Shown one piece after another: positions 8,254-15,397 of a stretch of 18,607 nucleotides of DNA (within the stretch, counting starts at the first letter, position 1; each line of letters starts with the position of its first letter). Where the stretch lies: NCBI GenBank assembly GCA_030596245.1, contig JAUVKN010000039.1, forward strand, positions 1 to 18,607, in the 5' to 3' direction. Below the pieces are notes generated by a model that saw nothing but the letters and a program-made list of their open reading frames with translations, was not told where the DNA came from and made no database searches. The position numbers were made by a program, and so were the translations under genes. The stretch is from Bacteroidia bacterium. GTDB lineage: Bacteria; Bacteroidota; Bacteroidia; Bacteroidales; GCA-2748055.

Positions 8254-8958
8254 CTAGCAAGATTGAGGGATGAGATTCAGAATTTCGTGAAGATGATCAA
8301 CCCTGAAAAACTGATTCGACACAGGATCTTTTTCTACTTCCTCATGTGCCCAGGTAGTGTGATAGGGTACGTGTATAGCCCATGCTCCCAGGTTTAATGG
8401 TGGTATGATATCTGACTTCAGGGAATTTCCTATCATAAGGAATTCGCTGGGCTCTATATCAAGATGATGCAGAAGTTGAATGTAGTGCTGTTCTTTTTTA
8501 TCACTCATCACCTCAATGTGATGGAAACTGGAAGAGATGCTGGATCGTTTCATCTTTCGCTCCTGATCCAGCAAGTCCCCTTTGGTGGCCACAATGAGGC
8601 GATAACGCGGATCCAGACGTTCCAGAACCAGTTTAACATCATTCAACAGCTCGATGGGCCGTTGCAACATACCTTTCCCGATGCTAAGGATCTGGTTGAT
8701 GGTATTTGAGGTAACTGCACCTCCTGTTATCGTTATGGCACACTCCACGAGCGAAAGCATGAATGCTTTGATCCCATATCCGTATAGTTCAAGGTTCGCG
8801 ATCTCGGTCTTAAACAGGGCCGCAGCTATATCACCTTTAACTCCATAAGCTAATACAAGTTGGATAAACTGCTTCTCCGCTTCGCGGTAATAGGGTTCAT
8901 TGACCCACAATGTATCATCGGCATCGAAACCTATGACTTTAATTTCTTCAGGTATCAA
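8254..8958 (-). CDS. HAD-superfamily hydrolase
   Basis: 234-aa cytoplasmic haloacid-dehalogenase-fold phosphatase, probably subfamily IA. Motif I is GFDADDTLW (D12 nucleophile, D14 acid/base), motif II is VATKGD (Thr), motif III a Lys in the SDKKEQHY region, and motif IV MIGNSLKSDIIPP. A helical cap lies about 20-110. The start is a TTG at 8958: no ATG or GTG exists between the upstream in-frame stop and motif I, so TTG (or the CTG two codons upstream) must be used. The substrate cannot be inferred. It follows the metallophosphatase gene by 34 nt on the same strand, so a two-gene operon is plausible. Confidence 0.87.
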   Translation of the reverse strand: MIPEEIKVIGFDADDTLWVNEPYYREAEKQFIQLVLAYGVKGDIAAALFKTEIANLELYGYGIKAFMLSLVECAITITGGAVTSNTINQILSIGKGMLQRPIELLNDVKLVLERLDPRYRLIVATKGDLLDQERKMKRSSISSSFHHIEVMSDKKEQHYIQLLHHLDIEPSEFLMIGNSLKSDIIPPLNLGAWAIHVPYHTTWAHEEVEKDPVSNQFFRVDHLHEILNLIPQSC

Positions 8959-8992
8959 TTTCAGAAATTTTAAGGCCTAAAGTTAGTGAAAC

Positions 8993-9859
8993 CTAAATAG
9001 CGCCAAGGTCACGCGGGAAAATATCCTCGGCAGATACTGTGATGCTGCGCAACCTGACGGATGATCCCGGGTTGTGATCTTCTTCAACAAAAAAGCCCAA
9101 TCCGGTTAGCCTCCCGCTGATGACCGATCCGGAATCAATGTCAATGGATACAATTTTTCCCGTCTTTTCATCTTTTCTAATGCAAATATCATTTCCCACA
9201 AAGAGAAAATTCTTATTCCCATTGGAAGATATGAAGCGTTTCAATTTCAGGTTGGGTGTATGTCCATGCACAACCAGGTAACTATCCCATAGGTTTGAAG
9301 GGCTGTTAAAAAAGGCATCCCGCACCCAAAGGAATGAATCACCGGGATCGATATGATTTGTGAGGAGGTACCGATTCAGGGCATTGTAGTCCTTCATGCC
9401 GATCTGATCCTTAAGAGGAATTGCCGGTGAAACTCCGGCATGGGTACCCAGCACTTTTAACTGTTGATCCAGCTTTACCACATGACTCATTTTAAGGTTG
9501 CGGAAGAAATCGAGGTAGACCGGATCCATTGTAGATTGGAAACTAAAAAAACTCGTGGAACCGAAAGATTGCAGGGTTGCTTCACCCCCGTTGTAATACC
9601 ACAACTCGATGGGATTATGACCATACCCAGGATCCTCCATGGCATTCAGCATCATCATTTCATGGTTTCCCATAAGACAGTTCACCGGTACCTCCAGCCC
9701 CATAATTCGATCAATCACCTCTTTGGCATGGGAACCCCTATCGATATAATCGCCTATGAAAACAATCTGATCCGGTTGAAAACGCAATAGATTCTCTAGC
9801 AGACTATCCAGTAAACGGATCTCTCCGTGAATATCACCTATGAACCAGTAGTTCTTCAT
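8993..9859 (-). CDS. Calcineurin-like metallophosphatase (PPP/ApaH-like)
   Basis: 288-aa dinuclear-metal phosphoesterase. The PPP family motifs are in order near the N-terminus: GDIHG (D9, H11), GDYIDRG (D37, D40, R41), GNHE (N65, H66, E67), then THAGVSP and VVHGHTPN supplying the later metal histidines. I chose ATG 9859 (MKNYWFIGDIHG), because starting at the upstream in-frame ATG (9907) would overlap the divergent nuclease gene and add a hydrophobic leader with no counterpart in the family. Candidate activities are protein Ser/Thr phosphatase or dinucleoside-polyphosphate hydrolase; sequence alone cannot decide. It is expressed with the HAD gene downstream and divergently from the nuclease across 46 bp. 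Confidence 0.88.
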   Translation of the reverse strand: MKNYWFIGDIHGEIRLLDSLLENLLRFQPDQIVFIGDYIDRGSHAKEVIDRIMGLEVPVNCLMGNHEMMMLNAMEDPGYGHNPIELWYYNGGEATLQSFGSTSFFSFQSTMDPVYLDFFRNLKMSHVVKLDQQLKVLGTHAGVSPAIPLKDQIGMKDYNALNRYLLTNHIDPGDSFLWVRDAFFNSPSNLWDSYLVVHGHTPNLKLKRFISSNGNKNFLFVGNDICIRKDEKTGKIVSIDIDSGSVISGRLTGLGFFVEEDHNPGSSVRLRSITVSAEDIFPRDLGAI

Positions 9860-9893
9860 GAATTTATCCTGGAGATGGATTGGTAAAAATAAG

Positions 9894-9901
9894 TATTTTT
9901 G
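9894..9901 (+). promoter_or_regulatory. TAnnTTTG -7 box abutting the nuclease start
   Basis: TATTTTTG is an exact match to the Bacteroidota -7 consensus and ends 4 nt before the nuclease ATG at 9906. With the usual spacing the transcript would begin at or next to the start codon. No convincing -33 TTTG is present, which lowers confidence. Confidence 0.35.
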
Positions 9902-9905
9902 TCTC

Positions 9906-10751
9906 ATGTCACTCTCAAAAAATCAAAGGTTTGGGCTACTCACCTTCATCGTTTTGATCATCGCCGCTTATCTGGTGACTGAAGAGCCATGGAAAAGAGC
10001 ATCCAGGGAGCTCCGGACATCCATGACACCAGAAGGCCCTCCAACTGAAATAAACCTCGCCTGGGATCATCTGTCAGCAGGATACCCCCTGACCTTTACC
10101 ACCGATACCATTCGATCATATACTGGTTTTGACCTTGGATACAATGAGCAATATGAGCAGGCTTCTTGGGTGGCTTATGTCCTCACCCGGGAGGAGATCG
10201 AATCGGGGTATGTGGAGAGAACAGATAACTTCAGACCCGACACCTCCATTGCCACCGGATCTTCCGCACTTAAGGATTACCGGGGCTCAGGATTTGACAG
10301 GGGTCATCTGGCTCCTGCAGGGGACATGAAATGGGATCACAATGCCATGAGTGAATCATTTCTCATGTCCAACATGAGTCCGCAGGCTCCCTCTTTCAAC
10401 CGGGGAATCTGGAGGCGACTTGAGGAGAGGGTGCGTAGTTGGGCCATAGAGAAAGACAGCCTCTTTGTGATTACCGGGCCGGTGCTGGAACCCATCACAT
10501 CCTTCATCGGGGATAATGAGGTGGGAGTACCGGGCTCCTATTTTAAGTTGCTGGTGGACCTATCACCGCCCGATCATGCCTTCATTGCATTTATATTACC
10601 CAACACCGGATCATCCGGCGATCTCGATCGCTATGCAATCACTGTGGACTCCCTCGAAATAGTAACCGGTTATGATTTTTTTGCCTCAGCTCCGAACCAG
10701 GAGGTAATTGAATGGCTGGAAAAACAACTTGATCTTGATTGCTGGAATTAA
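9906..10751 (+). CDS. DNA/RNA non-specific endonuclease (beta-beta-alpha-Me, NUC family)
   Basis: 281-aa metal-dependent nuclease of the Serratia nuclease family. The DRGH motif (131-134, general base H134) sits in GFDRGHLAPAGDM; NMSPQ (156-160), N165 (metal ligand position in FNRGIW) and E173 (RRLEE) match the catalytic set. A hydrophobic segment at about 9-24 directly after a short basic N-terminus makes it a signal anchor or signal peptide, so the enzyme acts outside the cytoplasm. ATG 9906 is chosen over an in-frame ATG at 9858, which would overlap the divergent phosphatase gene. Likely role: scavenging extracellular nucleic acid. No immunity-protein candidate lies next to it, arguing against a toxin. 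Confidence 0.92.
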   Translation: MSLSKNQRFGLLTFIVLIIAAYLVTEEPWKRASRELRTSMTPEGPPTEINLAWDHLSAGYPLTFTTDTIRSYTGFDLGYNEQYEQASWVAYVLTREEIESGYVERTDNFRPDTSIATGSSALKDYRGSGFDRGHLAPAGDMKWDHNAMSESFLMSNMSPQAPSFNRGIWRRLEERVRSWAIEKDSLFVITGPVLEPITSFIGDNEVGVPGSYFKLLVDLSPPDHAFIAFILPNTGSSGDLDRYAITVDSLEIVTGYDFFASAPNQEVIEWLEKQLDLDCWN

Positions 10752-10806
10752 TATCGTATATTTCCCTGACCAGATACCCTTGAAGCGATAAGCTGATCCG
10801 CTCCAG

Positions 10807-10908
10807 ATGTCCTACCGCCGTATCCATACAATTCTGTCAATTCCCGTACTGATTTTCCTCTATTCATATACTGCGGTTATTGTATTTCTGATCCTGGTTT
10901 GGTCATGA
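10807..10908 (+). CDS. 33-aa single-span membrane peptide
   Basis: ATG-TGA frame encoding 33 residues: a basic N-terminus (MSYRRIHT) followed by one long hydrophobic stretch to the C-terminus (LIFLYSY...VIVFLILVW). An in-frame TAA lies 15 nt upstream of the ATG, so this is not the tail of a longer gene. Its TGA overlaps a downstream ATG as ATGA (10905-10908), the coupling signature seen at several other junctions in this window, and that ATG leads toward the lipid kinase. It could be a small regulatory or scaffold membrane protein. It could also be chance, since short frames are common; the overlap and the coherent topology are the only support. Confidence 0.45.
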   Translation: MSYRRIHTILSIPVLIFLYSYTAVIVFLILVWS

Positions 10909-11898
10909 ACGATTATTACGAATTCCCCTTTTCAAACAGATGCTTCTAATGACCGACTATATTCCAATGAAGATGATAAAGAAAAGTGGATTTTTATCGT
11001 GAATCCCACCGCTTGGGGTGGTTTTGGAAAGGAGATCATCCCTGAACTTGAACAGCAACTCTCCAAAAGAGCAATTGAGTGGGAGATCGTACTGACAGAA
11101 AAGCACGGACACGCCAGCGAGTTATCAGAACAGTTTCTGGAACGCGGATATAGCCATTTCATTGCGGTAGGAGGCGACGTAACCATGAATGAGGTGTCAA
11201 AACCACTGATCAATAAACCGGGTATTACCATCGGTATCATTCCAGCCGGGACCGGGAATGATTTCATCCAGATTCTGGGATTCCCTGACCGGTTCACCGA
11301 AGAACACTGGGAAATCTTCTTCCAACAGAACATCAATCCCATGGATGCAGGCCTGGTAAACGGAATGCATTTCCTCAATGGAATGGGGCTGGGATTCGAT
11401 GCCCAGGTAGCTGCTGAAAATTATGTGGAACCTGGTGAGATGGCCAGTGGAAACGGAAAAGGTAAATACATCTGGCATATATTGAAGACTCTGCTTCTCT
11501 TCCGGGAGAGCAGCGTTACCATCACTTCCCGGGGGGAGCAAAATGAAACGGATTGTTTTATAAATACCATTTTCATAGGAAGGCGTTTTGCAGGAAGCTT
11601 CTTTCTTACACCAAAGGCCATTGCCGATGATGGATTGCTTGATGTTTGCATGATTAAAAAACTGAATCTTCTGCAACGCTTGAAGATCCTTACCATGGTA
11701 CCTAAAGGAACGCATATCAAGGATGAAAAAGTAGATTATTACCAGACAGAAAAACTAAACATCGATTTTGGTGAAAAAGTACCCTTCCACGTGGATGGGG
11801 AACTCTATTTTGATACTACCTTTGAAGTCTCTTTGCTGCCATCAGCACTGAACATCATCTATAATCCTGCGGGAGACCATTTTTTTGCCCGCAGCTAG
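10905..11898 (+). CDS. Diacylglycerol/sphingosine-kinase-family lipid kinase, start region disrupted
   Basis: Lipid kinase of the DAGK catalytic (LCB5/YegS/DgkB) family. The uninterrupted frame from GTG 10999 (299 aa) contains PAGTGNDFIQILG, GMGLGFDAQV, ADDGLLDVC and HVDGE, all family hallmarks. Two anomalies. First, the first beta-strand (KEKWIFIVNP) is encoded upstream of the GTG in the same frame, which is open back to 10909 but has no ATG, GTG or TTG; the ATG at 10905 is one frame off and would join only with a 1-nt shift near CCCCTTTT (10924-10932). Second, the nucleotide-binding GGDGT is GGDVT (V61 counted from the GTG; codon 11179-11181). The gene may be non-functional, or the first anomaly may be a sequencing error. 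The HAD-IB gene starts 8 nt later. Confidence 0.8.
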
Positions 11899-11906
11899 TT
11901 TCAAAC

Positions 11907-12581
11907 ATGAGCCTGAATAGATCATTTACATACATCGCGTTTTACGACCTGGACCACACCATTCTTCGGGGTAACAGTGCGACCTGTCTGGTGGAGGAGT
12001 CCAGGCAAAGAGGAGTCATGAATCAAAAACAGTACAGGCATGCGGTGTATCTTTCGATCATCTACAAACTTAACCTTGGAAATCCGGCAAAAATGATCAA
12101 CCGGATGCTCTCCTGGCTAAAAGGACTCCCGGAAGAGTCCATAAAAAAATTGTGCCGGGAGGTATTTCATGATTCCCTGGTGAATACCATCCGACCCGAA
12201 ATCCTGGCCACCCTGGAGGAGCACAGAATACAGAATGGGGCTGTTGTATTACTCAGTTCTGCCTCTTCCCCTATCTGTGAACCGGTATCGAAGCACCTTG
12301 GGTTGGATGATGTGATCTGCACTCATTTGAGCTCTGATAACGGGATTCTCAACGGCATCACCGACGGAAAACTGGTCTATGGGATGGAGAAAAAGCACCG
12401 GTTACTCTCCTATTGTAAGGCACACGGTTATGATCCAAATGATGCATTCTATTACGGAGATTCCTACACAGACCACCATGTGATGAAAGCCGTAGGAAAT
12501 CCTGTGGCTGTTTCCCCGGACAGAAGGCTTTTGAAAATTGCAACCAGGCAAAACTGGCCCATCCTGTTACAGGATAGGTAA
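11907..12581 (+). CDS. HAD-IB (SerB-like) phosphatase
   Basis: 224-aa HAD hydrolase of subfamily IB, the group containing phosphoserine phosphatase-like enzymes and several lipid-phosphate phosphatases. Motif I is FYDLDHT (D14, D16, T18), motif II LLSSASS (118-121), the basic motif III residue lies in GMEKKHR, and motif IV is YYGDSYTD (184-189, D185 and D189) followed by AVGNPVAVSPDRRL, very typical of the IB group. It lies 8 nt behind the lipid-kinase gene on the same strand. A shared substrate pool (phosphatidate, lysophosphatidate or phosphatidylglycerophosphate) is an inference from position only. No membrane span. Confidence 0.87.
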   Translation: MSLNRSFTYIAFYDLDHTILRGNSATCLVEESRQRGVMNQKQYRHAVYLSIIYKLNLGNPAKMINRMLSWLKGLPEESIKKLCREVFHDSLVNTIRPEILATLEEHRIQNGAVVLLSSASSPICEPVSKHLGLDDVICTHLSSDNGILNGITDGKLVYGMEKKHRLLSYCKAHGYDPNDAFYYGDSYTDHHVMKAVGNPVAVSPDRRLLKIATRQNWPILLQDR

Positions 12582-12634
12582 GAAGAATTTACCGGATCCT
12601 CAAGCTGGTACTTATAATATTAAATTAAAGCAAG

Positions 12635-13058
12635 ATGAAAACATTCCGAATACTCATCATCCTTTTCTTGTCTCTTCTTCCCATTCAGGGTGAAGATGGC
12701 ATGCAACAGCAAAACTACACTGGTACGTACCAGGTGAATACAGGTGACAACACCCTTACACTTACCATCAAACAGGAGGGATTCAACAACAGGGATCCAA
12801 TATGATCACCGGGTATTATGATGGGTCTGTCCAGGGTGAGCAAGCCCGTGGTTATGGTATCGGTTTACTTAGTCAGTATGGCGGTGGGATTTTTGTACTG
12901 GCTGTGAGTACTCCCCAGAAACTGGGTCAGGATATTATCGCGGCAGCCGACTATCTGGCCCAAAACACCCATTTTAGCAAAAGAGAGACCGGAGACGTGT
13001 TCTGAAAGCCAGGGCCCTTGGAGAGGAAGAGGGGGACCTTACTACCCTTGAGGAGTAG
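12635..13058 (+). pseudogene. Small exported protein broken by two frameshifts
   Basis: ATG 12635 opens a frame with a signal peptide (MKTFRILIILFLSLLPIQG) and a repeat-like segment TGTYQVNTGDNTLTLTIKQEG, then stops at TGA 12803-12805. The protein clearly continues in the next frame (GSNMITGYYDGSVQGEQARGYGIGLL..., to TGA 13003-13005) and then in the third frame (RVLKARALGEEEGDLTTLEE, TAG 13056-13058). Adding one base near GGAGGG (about 12774-12780) and one near the AAAA run (about 12979-12982) restores a single frame of about 141 aa. It is probably a periplasmic or surface protein of unknown function. Either a genuine pseudogene or two homopolymer sequencing errors. Confidence 0.6.
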
Positions 13059-13141
13059 CCCAAATTGTAATTATGACATAAATCAGGGTGATATTGACCT
13101 GAAATATTTAACTTCGGTTGTCTCACAAATTATTTTCCGCA

Positions 13142-14053
13142 ATGAATATTATTGAACTATCCGGTGTTACCAAAACATTCGGGTCGGTAGTAGCTGTGGA
13201 TAATCTCTCTCTTGAAGTACCCAAGGGAAGCATTTATGGTTTCATTGGACCCAATGGTTCGGGAAAAACCACCACCATCCGCATGATCATGAAGATCATG
13301 TACCCCGATGGTGGATCCCTTCGAATTAACGGCCGTGAACACAATTCTCACCGTCTTCAAAATGTGGGTTACCTTCCAGAAGAGAGGGGTTTGTATAAAA
13401 AAATGAAAATCGGAGAACTGCTTCAGTTTCATGGTGAACTCAATAATGGGACAGACCTCAAAAGAAAGATCGACTCCTGGTTAGCGCGATTGGATCTTGC
13501 GGACTATAAAGAGAAGAAAGTTGAAACCCTCAGCAAAGGGATGAAGCAGAAGTTGCAATTCATTGCTACTATTCTTCATGAGCCGGAGATCATTATCCTG
13601 GACGAACCGTTCAGTGGTCTTGATCCGGTTAACGCCGAAATTATGAAGGATGTGATCCTGGACCTGCAGAAAAAAGGAGCCACCATCATATTCAGCACCC
13701 ATGATATGTCCATGGCTGAGAAGATGTGTGACTATATTTTCATGATCTACCAGGGTAAAAAGGTGTTGGATGGGACACTATCCCATATCCAGGATCAGTA
13801 TGGCAGTGATACCCTCCGGATCCAATCAGATATGGGGGCAGGAGCCCTCGAAGGAGTGGCCGGAATTGAGAAGGTCAATGATTTCAGCAAACTGCAAGAG
13901 GTACGTGTTGCTTCAGGATTCGATCCGCAAAAGATCCTTGCTGAGCTGTTGAAGAAAACCCGCATTACCCGGTTTGAAATTGCCAAACCATCATTGAACG
14001 ACATTTTCATCAGGATCGCTTCCCCGGACAAAAAGGAGGACAATCATGGATAA
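13142..14053 (+). CDS. ABC-2 exporter ATP-binding subunit (NatA-like)
   Basis: 303-aa ATPase energising the membrane subunit encoded next. ATG 13142 (MNIIELSGVTKTFG) is the natural ABC start; a TTG 24 nt upstream only adds a non-homologous leader. Walker A GPNGSGKTT (36-44), a Q-loop replaced by YLPEERGLY (78-85) as is usual for NatA-type subunits, signature LSKGMKQK (130-137), Walker B IIILDEP (150-156) and H-loop STHD (H187). A C-terminal regulatory extension of about 90 residues ends in the family's SLNDIFIRI segment. The stop overlaps the permease start by 8 nt, so the two are translationally coupled. The substrate is unknown; Na+ export is known for Bacillus NatAB but is not shown here. 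Confidence 0.93.
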   Translation: MNIIELSGVTKTFGSVVAVDNLSLEVPKGSIYGFIGPNGSGKTTTIRMIMKIMYPDGGSLRINGREHNSHRLQNVGYLPEERGLYKKMKIGELLQFHGELNNGTDLKRKIDSWLARLDLADYKEKKVETLSKGMKQKLQFIATILHEPEIIILDEPFSGLDPVNAEIMKDVILDLQKKGATIIFSTHDMSMAEKMCDYIFMIYQGKKVLDGTLSHIQDQYGSDTLRIQSDMGAGALEGVAGIEKVNDFSKLQEVRVASGFDPQKILAELLKKTRITRFEIAKPSLNDIFIRIASPDKKEDNHG

Positions 14054-15356
14054 AATACTAACCCTTTTCAAGCGTGAATACCGCGCCGCGGTGAGAACCA
14101 AAAGTTTCCTTATAAGTCTGATCCTGGTACCGATCATGATGGGAGGAGGTTTTCTGGCTGTGATCATTATGGAGAACAAACAGGAGACCGAAGATAAAAA
14201 CTTTGCGGTGATTGATCATTCAGGGATGATGGTTGAACCCTTAAAAAATGCCCTGGAGATAAGGAACGAGAAGGATATCTATGATCCGGAAACAGGAGAG
14301 AAAGCGATGTCCGCTTTCCATGTGGAATTCCTCGAACCTGCAGCAGATATCATGGAGCAACAACGCACGCTGTCTGAACGTGTAAAGAGCACCGAATTGC
14401 ATGCATTTATTGAGATCGGTCCGGATATCCTCCACCCCTCTGAGGAGTCAGAATCATATCTCAGGTACTACTCTGAGCACTCTTTCGGGGATGATATCAG
14501 GTACTGGTTCAGGAATATTATCAATGACCAGCTCCGTATATTGCGCGTTTCAGAGCTTAACCTGGATGCTGAACAGACAGCCGACCTTTTCAGATATCTC
14601 AATGTAGAGGGAATGGGCCTGGTCACGGTTGACAAGAAAACCGGGGAACAACAAGCAGCTGAGGAGTCCAATGAATTGCAGTCATTCCTGGTTCCCTATG
14701 TGATTACTATCTTAATGTTCATGCTGGTGATGATGAGTGCAATTCCCCTTTTAGTTGCAGTGATGGAGGAGAAGACCGAGAAAATTGCCGAGGTTTTGCT
14801 GGGAACAATCACTCCTTTCCAATTTATGATGGGCAAGGTGATGGGTGGGATTGGTGTCTCTTTAACAACCGCGGCCATTTACGTAACCGCAGGGATATTT
14901 ACTTTGAACCGCCTTGGCTACGAATCATTGATTCCTTACGAAATACTCCCATGGTTCTTTATATACACCACTCTCTTTATCATTATGGTTGGATCGGGCA
15001 TGGCTGCCCTTGGGGCCACCGCCAATGACAACAAGGATGCACAATCACTCACCTTTCCCGGGATCATTCCTGTGATCCTTCCCATGTTTATCATGGTTCC
15101 GATCATCCAGGATCCTTCAGGAACTCTGGCCACCACGATGTCGCTGATTCCACCCTTTACACCCACCATCATGATGATCAGGCTGGCCACAGAGGTAACC
15201 GTCCCGACCTGGCAACCCATTGTGGGACTTATGGGAGTGATCCTTTTCACCATATTCTCCGTCTGGATCGGGGCGCGTGTTTTCAGAGCAGCAATATTGC
15301 TCCAGGGGCAAAAACCTACTATAGCGAACCTGTTTAAATATGCTTTTAAGAGTTAG
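14046..15356 (+). CDS. ABC-2 exporter permease (NatB-like)
   Basis: 436-aa inner-membrane subunit of the exporter. It starts with KILTLFKREYRAAVRTKSFL, the usual cytoplasmic amphipathic lead-in, then TM1 about 21-42, a large extracytoplasmic domain about 43-212, and a cluster of five or so spans from about 213 to the C-terminus. EEKTEKIAEVLLGTITPFQFMMGK is the conserved coupling region of this family after TM2, and TIMMIRL appears between later spans. Length and architecture are those of NatB/YhaP-like permeases. It forms a two-gene unit with the ATPase through an 8-nt overlap. Confidence 0.9.
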   Translation: MDKILTLFKREYRAAVRTKSFLISLILVPIMMGGGFLAVIIMENKQETEDKNFAVIDHSGMMVEPLKNALEIRNEKDIYDPETGEKAMSAFHVEFLEPAADIMEQQRTLSERVKSTELHAFIEIGPDILHPSEESESYLRYYSEHSFGDDIRYWFRNIINDQLRILRVSELNLDAEQTADLFRYLNVEGMGLVTVDKKTGEQQAAEESNELQSFLVPYVITILMFMLVMMSAIPLLVAVMEEKTEKIAEVLLGTITPFQFMMGKVMGGIGVSLTTAAIYVTAGIFTLNRLGYESLIPYEILPWFFIYTTLFIIMVGSGMAALGATANDNKDAQSLTFPGIIPVILPMFIMVPIIQDPSGTLATTMSLIPPFTPTIMMIRLATEVTVPTWQPIVGLMGVILFTIFSVWIGARVFRAAILLQGQKPTIANLFKYAFKS

Positions 15357-15360
15357 AATT

Positions 15361-15393
15361 TTTGGCCAGTAATCGATGAATGGTGTAAATTTG
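15361..15393 (+). promoter_or_regulatory. Bacteroidota-type promoter for the methyltransferase gene
   Basis: TTTG at 15361-15364 and TAAATTTG at 15386-15393 are exact matches to the -33 and -7 elements, separated by 21 nt, close to the reported spacing. The -7 box ends only 4 nt before ATG 15398, implying a leaderless or nearly leaderless transcript. This is the best promoter match in the window. Confidence 0.5.
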
Positions 15394-15397
15394 AAGT

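Noticed and set aside
9858..9907. Overlapping divergent starts for the metallophosphatase and nuclease genes
   Set aside because: Both longer frames are artefacts of taking the first ATG; the internal Met codons at 9859 (-) and 9906 (+) match the families and leave a promoter gap.
10949..11002. 17-aa frame from ATG 10949 ending in a GTGA overlap with GTG 10999
   Set aside because: Short, not hydrophobic, and it lies over the KWIFIVNP strand that belongs to the kinase; probably coincidental.
8254..12581. Phosphatases, nuclease and lipid kinase as a defence or toxin system
   Set aside because: They are on different strands with separate promoters, have no immunity gene, sensor or cyclase, and each fits a common housekeeping or scavenging family.
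12613..12618. TATAAT hexamer before the broken exported protein
   Set aside because: Bacteroidota do not use the E. coli -10/-35 pattern, and no -33/-7 pair is formed.
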